12,016 bases of DNA from Coemansia sp. RSA 1804 (lineage: Eukaryota; Kickxellomycota; Kickxellomycetes; Kickxellales; Kickxellaceae). Below the pieces are notes generated by a model. The model saw only the letters and a program-made list of their open reading frames with translations. It had not been told where the DNA came from and did not search any database. The number at the start of each line of letters is the position of its first letter. Position 1 is the first letter of the stretch. Shown piece after piece: positions 1 to 6,167 of the stretch. The position numbers were made by a program, and so were the translations under genes. The stretch is from positions 1-12,016 of the forward strand of contig JANBTH010000732.1 in the NCBI GenBank assembly GCA_027578815.1, written 5' to 3'.

Positions 1-318
1 ACACCGACATCGGCAACTGCCGGGTCGTTGGATGGAGCTCCAGCCAGTGGCGCGACTACACCGCGTCTGTCGCGCAGGACAACTTCAACGTCGCGCGTTC
101 CAGGCACGCCAACGCGCTCAACCACGCCTCGCCAGTACAGCAAGGTCGATATCCAATCGTGGGAGTGCCAGCACTGCGGATGCAATGGCGAGCTCACGCC
201 AACACAGCGGCTTGGGCCAAATGGTCCAAAAACTCTGTGCAATGCGTGTGGTATTGCCTGGGTGGTGCGCAATCGTCAGGAGCTGCCCAGCCACCGCAAG
301 GACCTGTTCCGCAAGTAG
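1..318 (+). CDS. GATA-type zinc-finger transcription factor, C-terminal part (5' end outside window)
   Basis: The frame is open from base 1 to the TAA-type end at 316-318 (TAG), giving the last 105 residues; there is no ATG in the visible part, so the start lies left of the window. Residues 1-50 are Ser/Thr/Pro/Arg-rich and look disordered. Four cysteines follow in a C-X2-C-X20-C-X2-C arrangement (visible residues 56, 59, 80, 83), with the block GPNGPKTLCNACGI that is typical of GATA fingers and closest to the white-collar-2 type (GPSGPKTLCNACGL, from memory of the family). A basic tail, ending in HRKDLFRK, follows and would contact DNA. Fungal GATA fingers usually have 17 or 18 residues in the loop; here there are 20, and the usual loop Trp (TPEWR) is replaced (TPTQR). 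By family it should be a nuclear, GATA-motif-binding regulator. Whether it carries a PAS domain, as WC-2 does, cannot be seen. The family call is strong; the exact orthology is not. Confidence 0.85.
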   Translation, partial: TPTSATAGSLDGAPASGATTPRLSRRTTSTSRVPGTPTRSTTPRQYSKVDIQSWECQHCGCNGELTPTQRLGPNGPKTLCNACGIAWVVRNRQELPSHRKDLFRK

Positions 319-1130
319 ACAGGCCACCCCCTGCAATAGTCCGGGTTTCTTTCTTTCATCTTTTATCTTTTTGTTGTTGTCTGCATCTGCATTGTTTAAT
401 GTCTCCTTGTCTCTAGATCTTGACGTATGGCTAAACTGGCACGGCAGAACTACCAGCACGACTGGCCTCGCTGAATCAGTTCTTGTTGTGTGCTGGTTTT
501 TGCACAATCAGTCGCCACATTCGACGGCGAAAATGCCTTTCTTTCTCAGTCACTCTAGAATGAACGGATAACAAAACAATGTGTTTCCTTTGTGTGTCAC
601 AGCTTTCAGAAAGTCCAATTCACGCAATATTTTGATCGCATACGTCTAGCGGAAGCGTGTGTGGCTTTATTTTATCGATTCTTTCTGTTTAGTTTTTGTT
701 TTGCTCTGCTTTGTTTTTTGTATTACTTTGTGTTGTGCTTTGCTATTGTTATTGCATGGAGTGAATATGAATCGTAGCGATACGACCGTTTGCGTGCGTG
801 TATCAAACGGCAGACAATTGTGCTATGAATGCAGAGTTGTATTCATGTTGTACATTATTCCCAATACTTTCTATTTGGCGTCAATGGCAGCATATAGCTA
901 GTCCGATCCATGTGTAAATCAACAAACATCATACAACAAGCAACAAACACAATAAAGTGTAACATACTTGTTTGCAAAATGTAAAGAAAGGGACAACACA
1001 ACCTGTGCGCGTTTCTTGAGATATCCTTGTATCGATCTTTGCTATACAATACACCGCTATTGTTATTATATCTCAGCACTGTTGTCTTTTAGTTTTTGAC
1101 GAGAAATCATTTGAATGTCTTTAGCGGCTT
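319..1130. other. 3' flank of the GATA gene and T-rich spacer
   Basis: No convincing gene. The sequence is T-rich with long runs of pyrimidine, and the short open frames are rich in Phe, Leu, Ser and Cys, as expected from such composition. The only processing-like signal is an AATAAA at 951-956, about 630 nt after the GATA stop, which is far for a fungal 3' UTR. A perfect match to a tRNA A-box pattern at 428-439 has no B box or foldable context. Confidence 0.6.
951..956 (+). terminator. AATAAA poly(A)-like hexamer
   Basis: A perfect AATAAA hexamer preceded by an A/C-rich stretch (CAACAAACAC). It is the first such hexamer on the + strand after the GATA gene, but it lies about 630 nt past the stop, so assignment to that gene is uncertain. 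It may be chance. Confidence 0.25.
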
Positions 1131-1161
1131 CTATGCTTACATGTGTTTTTGCAAACATCCC

Positions 1162-1187
1162 ACTCTACCGATGGTAGAGTATATATA
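1162..1187 (+). promoter_or_regulatory. Perfect inverted repeat abutting a TATA box
   Basis: ACTCTACC (1162-1169) and GGTAGAGT (1173-1180) are perfect 8-bp inverted arms around the 3-nt centre GAT. The repeat runs directly into TATATATA (1180-1187). A palindromic factor site touching a TATA box is a plausible core promoter for a + strand transcript starting near 1210. No convincing coding gene follows: the 98-codon frame at 1331-1627 is low-complexity Phe/Leu/Pro/Ser. A non-coding RNA or a decayed gene are alternatives. Confidence 0.35.
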
Positions 1188-1199
1188 CGTGTGAATATG

Positions 1200-2480
1200 G
1201 GGTATAATCATTTACACAGGGACACAACAAAGGTCCTGCCTTCTGCATCTCTCCAAAAAAAAACCTAAACAAGTGTGAACCCCCATGCAGTATCTATTTT
1301 AGGCGTTCGTTTGCACAAAACAGAACTTCAATGCTACTCATTTTTCCTTGGCTAGTCTATTCTCCTTCCTTCTCTTCCTGCTTTCCGCCCGCGCCACCAA
1401 TACCGCTCTTTTCTCTCCCTCCCCTATTTTACGCCCGCTCGCTCTGTATTTGTCCATTTTCGACACATCCGGCGGGCTTTTTGCATATACGCATGCAGGT
1501 TTTTCTCTTTTTAGTTTTTACTGTATCAATGTTGTCCCAGGGGGAGAAGAAAAAGCACAAATGCTGCATTGTATTCTGGTCAATTCATTTATTTTCAAAA
1601 CACTGCTCCGTAGAACACCTTGAATAAAAGCGCGTTTCTTTCTAAGAGAAAGAAAGAAAGAGAATATCTTGGAGCAGATTGTGAAATAGAAAATACCCCA
1701 ATTGTTCTTATTGCACCTCACGCTTCTCACCTATTGCTCTTTTGATCAATATCATATGCACTGTAACCCTCGGCAACAACAAGGAAGACACAAGAAAAAC
1801 AGAGTACAAAATATAAAAAAATAGGGGCCAAATGCATTCAAAAAATGGGCTGTGAATTATTGCGTCTATGCTTTAATATTCAATGGGTTGCTCTCTTGCA
1901 CTGAGCCAGAAAAAAACTTTTTTTCTTCCATTCTTCAACAAGCTTATTCTTTACAACAGGTCTCACCCAAGGGTCGTGTTGTTTTTCATCATCTCTACCA
2001 TGGGCTCCATCTTCTTCCATTCGCACTTTCTTGGTTTTCTATTTCTTTTCCTTTCCTGCAAGTATATCCAAGTATCGCTGACTGACATTCCGTTGCCAAC
2101 ACAGTCAGAGATACAAAAACAATCACCACAGTCCAACCTTAAAGTTGGTTTTCCCTCCTATATACCGTGCTTACCGATTTTCTTTTCCCCTCTTTTGTTA
2201 TTGCTGTCGGACAAGTTTAGAAAGACGAGGAGTACTCCGTATATCTCAAGGTAATTTTTATACTACTCCGCTGATCTTTGCGATGAATGCTCGTATCGAT
2301 CTCGGTGCAAAGCATTCCCGAATTCTTCCGCAAAATAACCCCGTCTTTTTTCCAACATAGCAAATGAGGTTCAACCAGTCTTCTCAATCCGTCTCGCACA
2401 CCGACCGCCTTTGATCGTCATTGTTTATTATTTTTTTGCATTTTAATGATTTACTTGATACCTGTTCCCACATATTGTTT
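1200..2480. other. Gene-poor, pyrimidine-rich spacer
   Basis: I can support no gene here. Both strands give short frames dominated by Phe/Leu/Ser or Lys/Glu, a by-product of T-rich and A-rich tracts. Within it are an AATAAA at 1623-1628 followed by a 9-bp perfect hairpin (1635-1643 pairs with 1647-1655, loop AAG), and a 10-bp palindrome GGAGTACTCC at 2229-2238. An 84-codon frame opening at an ATG with a good context (ACCATGG, 2000-2002) encodes a hydrophobic start but otherwise looks like composition noise. Confidence 0.5.
1623..1655 (+). terminator. AATAAA plus perfect 9-bp hairpin
   Basis: AATAAA at 1623-1628 is followed by TTTCTTTCT (1635-1643) and its perfect inverse AGAAAGAAA (1647-1655) with a 3-nt loop. 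It could mark the 3' end of a transcript from the orphan promoter near 1180. The arms are simple polypyrimidine/polypurine sequence, so chance is a serious alternative. Confidence 0.2.
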
Positions 2481-2705
2481 TATGGCCAGCGGGTCTTCCA
2501 TATTGGGAACCGCTGCTTCTAGCTACGTGTCATTTGCGTCTTAGTGGTTGGACCAACAGTCAGACTAATCCTGACGTCCATATTGTTGGATTGGCATCCC
2601 CCAAGGAAGAACAGGATAGCTCTCGTGAGCTAGCGTTCTATGTCTGTTGGTTCGGGGCCGCCGTTTGTTGACGTTCTTTTTTTGGGATAATAATATCTTT
2701 ATGTC

Positions 2706-2721
2706 TTTTTTTTTTTTTTTT
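2706..2721 (+). repeat. Homopolymer tract (16 T)
   Basis: A run of sixteen T followed directly by AG. With GTGAGC at 2625-2630 it would make a well-formed 99-nt intron (2625-2723), so this may be the polypyrimidine tract of an old splice site in the decayed coding region. Equally it may be a plain slippage-prone homopolymer. Confidence 0.5.
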
Positions 2722-2769
2722 AGAAAAAACATCAACAAACAGCAGCCCTGTCCACGCTGTCCCCGCGGA

Positions 2770-2880
2770 TCTGTGCATAATCTTTGGGGAGGGCAGAGCA
2801 TCAAGATTGGGGAATCATGGGAGGCAGCTGGCAGAGTTTTGGAATGCAATGTCATATTCAGTGGAGGTGACTGGGCATAT
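2770..2880 (+). pseudogene. HMG-box-like fragment, second half (frame-broken relic)
   Basis: The + strand frame at 2797-2826 reads SIKIGESWEA, which matches the helix-2 region of fungal MATA-type HMG boxes (pattern S-K-I-I-G-E-x-W). A second frame at 2825-2866 reads QLAEFWNAMSYSVE, resembling the next part (x-A-E-F-W-R-A-M/L-A). The two are in different frames and about five codons closer together than in intact boxes, so at least one indel is needed. No start codon or intact gene surrounds it. The base composition is more balanced than the T-rich flanks, as expected for former coding DNA. The match is short, is judged by eye from family memory, and could be chance; no DNA-binding function is claimed. 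Confidence 0.25.
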
Positions 2881-2994
2881 ATGGCTTTTTATCTTCAGTG
2901 GTGGCTGCAAACAATCCAATTTAACCTATGGCGCCTCCTTAGCTTGCACCAGTGCTCCCCTTTTCCTGGCACAGTCAGTGCTTTCCTGTGCATC

Positions 2995-3012
2995 CTGCTG
3001 CTGCTGCTGCTG
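2995..3012 (+). repeat. CTG trinucleotide microsatellite, six units
   Basis: Six perfect CTG units. In the frame used by the downstream HMG-like relic they encode a short alanine run (GCT phase), consistent with a low-complexity N-terminal segment of a former regulator. It is short and may just be slippage. Confidence 0.8.
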
Positions 3013-3112
3013 CCATTAGCAATGGTATTGCTGCTGATGTTGCTGCCGCCCATCACCACCTCACTCTTGCTTTCACTCAGCATCACGGAAACAGGATTCT
3101 GCTTCAGCACCG

Positions 3113-3241
3113 CTGCCTCCCCCCACCCAACACCATTGTGTTCTACGCGACCGTCACGCCTATGTTGCATGGGTGCAAGGAGATCTACATGCAGCTCTTA
3201 TGTATTACAATGCCTACGAGTCTGGTCAGTTCCTGATTTAA
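3113..3241 (+). pseudogene. HMG-box-like fragment, first half, with one frameshift
   Basis: Bases 3120-3146 read PPPNTIVFY in one frame. Immediately afterwards, shifted by one base, 3149-3169 read DRHAYVA, or RDRHAYVA if the shared C at 3146 is counted. Together they follow the helix-1 signature of fungal HMG boxes, R-P-P-N-A-F-I-L-Y-R-R-D-R/K-H-A-x-V, at nearly the right spacing. The break is equivalent to one or four lost bases at 3146/3147. After the frameshift the frame runs on to a TAA at 3239-3241 with a tail (GDLHAALMYYNAYESG) that no longer looks like an HMG box and instead recalls a TPR helix. Upstream in the first frame is an alanine and histidine-rich stretch. I read it as a decayed HMG-box gene; a base error, an unrecognised multi-exon gene or chance are alternatives. 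Confidence 0.35.
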
Positions 3242-3710
3242 AAAAAAGCTTAATGCTTCATCCCACCAATCTCCGTGTACGGTTTTCCAACTAGCGCTGA
3301 CACTCTCTTCTGGATTATTCTCCGCTTCCTTTTCTTGTTTTTCTTACTTTCGCTTGACATTTGATAGTTTTTTCTAGTCTTTTTATACCTGTCGCTTGTA
3401 TCCCGTGTTTCTACTTTATTTACTCTTTCTTTCTTTGCCGTCCTCTAATTATTCTGTTACCTTCTTTATCACTTCCTGTACCATTAGTATGGCTGTCCTC
3501 TCCTTGAACAAGACACATCCAAACACGTTCCAAAAGTCCCTCTAACTTATACATCCATATTTGATTCCAATCTCTCTTTCATCCTTCCATCTAAATCGCC
3601 TCTACGCATTCATCGCCATATAGCACCGGATCCAGAAACCACTCTACCTGCTTCCCTGTTCAGACATCGCACAATACCGCTGCTTGACAGGGTTACTGCA
3701 ATACCCAAAC
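3242..3710 (+). promoter_or_regulatory. Pyrimidine-rich upstream region of the bZIP gene
   Basis: C/T-rich DNA with no coding frame of its own, as is common in fungal promoters and leaders. The last ATG before the bZIP start is at 3489-3491 and opens an 18-codon frame closed by TAA at 3543-3545; the next 165 nt up to the start codon contain no ATG. CTTCCCTGTTCAG ending at 3663 could be a 3' splice site of a leader intron. No defined TATA box is evident, only TTTATA near 3382. Confidence 0.45.
3489..3545 (+). other. Possible upstream ORF of the bZIP leader (18 codons)
   Basis: An ATG followed by 17 sense codons and TAA, about 165 nt ahead of the bZIP start. It would act as a translational brake if the leader begins upstream of 3489. 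Regulatory uORFs are well known for fungal bZIP genes such as GCN4 and cpc-1. The transcription start is unknown, so this is only a candidate. Confidence 0.25.
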
Positions 3711-5299
3711 ATGGAGCCCCACTATGACACAACAGGCGCAGAGCAGCAGAACAGCGCTGACCCGGACCTGCAGGAACAGAACAATCGACAAGGACATCAG
3801 GGAAAAGGCCAGGCCTTTGCAGCCCCGGTCTCTGCCATCTCCTATGCGCCCATACAGCCCCGCGGAAACCCTGATGTGCACCGCCAAGCGCTAGCCGAAG
3901 AAAACGAAATACAGCATAACAAGGTAATGTCAGAGCGAAGGCGTCGGAATACACAGGCCGCTGCGCGGATGCGCGAGAGACAGCGCGAGAGAGAACGCAG
4001 GCTCATGCAGCGCAGAGACGACCTGATGGCACGAATGAATCAGTTAGAAGGCGAGCTGGCAGCTATTCGCACACAGCGCAGAGAGGCTGAAGGTAAGCAA
4101 CAAACCCGCTCTCTTTTTCTTCTTGCAAACAGACGCAATAATTGCTCTGTTGTGCCGGCTTCTGTCCAATCTCTCTCATCTACATTGTGTGGTATCCTCT
4201 CCATTTTTGGAATTCTCAACGGGAAAAAAGAGGTGCACAAAGACTGGGTCATATTTTTTGCCTTCCCTGTTGTTCTCCTTAACAATTGCGCATGCATTTC
4301 GCCCACACTTTTTTCTTCCATTTTTGCTTCCTGCCTTTTTTTTGTTGCTATTTCCCCCCAACTTGTCCGAGGCGATCGGCGCTCTGGTAGGGGCCGAAGG
4401 AAGAAATAGACAGACAAGAGCAACAGCTTCCTTAGCAGGCATTGGCTCCATTAATGCCTGATATGCCCTCTCTCTCTCTCTTCCAGTGCAATCAATGCGC
4501 AACATTGACGAGAGCGCATAAAAAATAAGCCGATGTTGTGTTCCTTTTTTTTCTCGTTCGGCTTTTTTTTTCCCATCTGGACTGCAATCTTGTGTCTGCC
4601 TTTTTTTTCCTTTGTAAGCCACAAATGCACAAGCATCGCTCCTAGGCTATTTGTCTTCTATGCCCGAATACGAAATAAAAATCTTGCTCTTTTATCCGTG
4701 CTGGAATGCTGCCACAACGTGCATATGTTTATTGAAAGCTTTTTGCCATCTAATGACTGTTATTCGCAAGGCTCGCTGCCTGTTGCTACTGATTGCACTG
4801 CCTGAAAGGATATCTTTGTTTATCTCATGAGACATAAAGTTGGATATTGCGTTGTGGGCGATCATCCATCCATCCATCCATCCTTTCCACTTTTCCGTCC
4901 GACACCCTTTGCCAGTTGCATAAACTTTCAAAAGAAAATCTACCTCTTCTCTGAGACACATAAAAGTGCTTTTCTATTGTTTTCTGGCCAATCTATTATG
5001 ACGCCTGAGGAAAATCGAGCATTCTACCATTCTTTAATTGCCAATTTTGACTCCGCTAATTTTTCATTCTACTACATCGAAACTATTCAAGCAATCCTTG
5101 TTCTCCCCCACTTTTCGGGCATCCTATTCTTTTCCTTCTCTTTTTCCTGTTTGTTCATGTAGTCAGTACTGCCGATGACAATTACGAGATGATTCTCAGC
5201 CAGCTTTCGTCCGAGCTCGAGGCTGCCAACACTGCCATGCACCAGATCATAGACGAGGTTGAGAAGCTGGTGGATATTGTAAAGTCTATTGACGTCTAG
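3711..5299 (+). CDS. bZIP transcription factor, two exons (3711-4092, 5163-5299)
   Basis: The spliced product is 172 residues. The ATG at 3711 has a good context (AAACATGG), and no ATG occurs in the preceding 219 nt. Residues 1-70 are polar, Gln/Asn-rich and probably disordered. The basic region follows with the bZIP signature N-X7-R (N80 to R88: NTQAAARMR), then exactly nine residues to the first zipper Leu. Heptad positions are L98, L105, L112 and I119. Exon 1 ends in phase 1 at a strong donor (GTAAGC, 4093). The acceptor TAG at 5160-5162 restores the frame, forming V128. Exon 2 adds about 44 residues that continue a coiled coil (ILSQLSSELEA, then IIDEVEKLVDIV) and end at TAG 5297-5299. By family it is a nuclear, dimeric DNA-binding regulator. 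The NTxAAxRxR core is of the fungal type seen in sulfur, amino-acid and stress regulators, but the target is unknown. A shorter isoform is possible through an internal 3' exon. The family is sure, the gene model fairly sure. Confidence 0.8.
4487..4521 (+). other. Candidate alternative 3'-terminal exon of the bZIP gene
   Basis: A textbook acceptor, a run of CT repeats ending TTCCAG at 4481-4486, is preceded by a branch-like CTGAT near 4459. Joined to the phase-1 donor at 4092, it gives V128 followed by QSMRNIDESA and TAA (4519-4521), a product of 138 residues. That form keeps the basic region and first four heptads but lacks the distal coiled coil. No GT donor lies before the stop, so it cannot be a simple internal exon. 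An AATAAA sits 150 nt downstream. It may also be an unused cryptic site. Confidence 0.4.
4674..4679 (+). terminator. AATAAA inside the bZIP intron
   Basis: A perfect AATAAA about 150 nt after the stop of the candidate alternative exon, a normal fungal 3' UTR distance. It would serve the short isoform only; for the full-length transcript it is intronic. Chance occurrence in an A/T-rich intron cannot be excluded. Confidence 0.25.
4864..4883 (+). repeat. ATCC tetranucleotide repeat, five units
   Basis: Five perfect ATCC units inside the long bZIP intron. Probably a neutral microsatellite that could vary in length between strains. Confidence 0.8.
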
Positions 5300-6167
5300 C
5301 CTTTCTCCCTCTCCCTCTCTCTCTGCACCCCCTTGGTCTGCAACAAGAAAGATGTTACTGGCTCCGTCCGCCGCTTGCTGTATTTTTCTACATCATGTTC
5401 TTCGTACTATACAGTTTCTATCTTATTCTCATATACATTGCTGCCATCACATTGAATGCGTATTAAAGACTGTCTCCATCTTTTTCGTTTTTGTTATAAT
5501 GATAAGAGTACTCAACTTGCGCCATTTCTTTTACACACTAGATTTCCTTTTGATAACTTTTGACTATCACAATATAAGCCCTGCTTGTCTGAATATCTGG
5601 CGACAACAGGATGCTGTCTCAAAAACAAGCAAGGAAATACAAAATGTAAAATGCCAGCGTCTAGTTCAGGGAGCTTTGCCATGAGTGTTCCTACTTTGGC
5701 CATAAGTGAAAACAGCACCAGAATCATGGGGAGTTGATTACTGATTTTCCGATCTGATTAATATTCAATATTTTCACATTTTGATTTCTCACAATCAACA
5801 TCAACGTATCACCTTCAATCATCCCTAACACCGTGTTTGCTCTCTTTTCTCCACCATTCTTATTTCTCATTACCTCCAGAGGGGTCGTCTATCTTTAATT
5901 GTGGAAACTAGAAACATTTGCGAACAAATTGGTGGTTTGCCTGCAATAGTAACAGTGCTCTACTTTCTTTTTTTCCCTTATCTTCTCTTGTTACGATTCC
6001 GCTTATCTAGTTTTTAGATTAGAAAAATAGGAATTCTTTGCCATCCTTTCCTTCTTTTATCTGGAGATATTTTCATTATTATACTTATTGTCTGTTTCTT
6101 TTATCAGTAGAGTCTGTAATATCCAGAGAAAGACGACAAGAACCGGAGGAAGATACGAATATACACG
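5300..6167 (+). promoter_or_regulatory. Spacer and presumed promoter/leader of the AAA ATPase gene
   Basis: No supported gene. The left half is the bZIP 3' flank. From 5729 to 6167 there is not one ATG on the + strand, which fits a leader that must let ribosomes reach the start at 6168. The last 300 nt are pyrimidine-rich, with a TATA-like TTATTATAC near 6077. The frames in 5289-5684 look like composition noise. Confidence 0.45.
5462..5467 (+). terminator. ATTAAA poly(A)-like signal after the bZIP gene
   Basis: The common one-base variant of AATAAA, 163 nt after the full-length bZIP stop codon. It is the best processing-like signal in the 3' flank, but variant hexamers are frequent in such DNA. 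Confidence 0.3.

Larger units (their letters stand above)
4093..5162 (+). other. Long intron (1,070 nt) of the bZIP gene
   Basis: Bounded by GTAAGC and a polypyrimidine tract ending ATGTAG. Both ends are in phase 1, so the flanking coding frames join exactly. It is very long for a fungal intron. It contains an alternative acceptor (4486), T-rich tracts, an ATCC repeat (4864-4883) and a short frame opening at an ATG (4998). If read through, the exon 1 frame stays open to 4409, adding a hydrophobic stretch that looks like translated intron. Confidence 0.65.

Noticed and set aside
428..439. TGGCTAAACTGG, a perfect match to the tRNA A-box pattern
   Set aside because: No B box follows at a suitable distance and the flanks cannot form an acceptor stem, so it is not a tRNA gene.
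1331..1627. 98-codon frame starting with ATG after the orphan TATA box
   Set aside because: The product is Phe/Leu/Ser/Pro/Cys noise from a C/T-rich strand, with an overlapping frame of equal length; no domain or coding bias.
2000..2254. 84-codon frame with good start context and a hydrophobic N-terminus resembling a signal peptide
   Set aside because: T-rich DNA gives hydrophobic residues by default, and the rest has no cysteine pattern or domain. Not enough to call a secreted protein.
2647..3294. Open frame of about 215 codons
   Set aside because: It has no ATG near its start, runs through the T16 and CTG repeats, and is mostly Leu/Ser/Cys. The HMG-like pieces fall in several frames, not in this one as a whole.
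4093..4409. Read-through extension of bZIP exon 1 giving a 241-codon frame
   Set aside because: It begins at a strong GTAAGC donor, the added residues are hydrophobic noise, and the in-phase exon at 5163 explains the gene better.
4998..5162. Small frame beginning MTPEENRAFY inside the bZIP intron, considered as an internal exon
   Set aside because: No usable GT donor follows the protein-like part and its frame does not join exon 2. Kept only as a remark on the intron.
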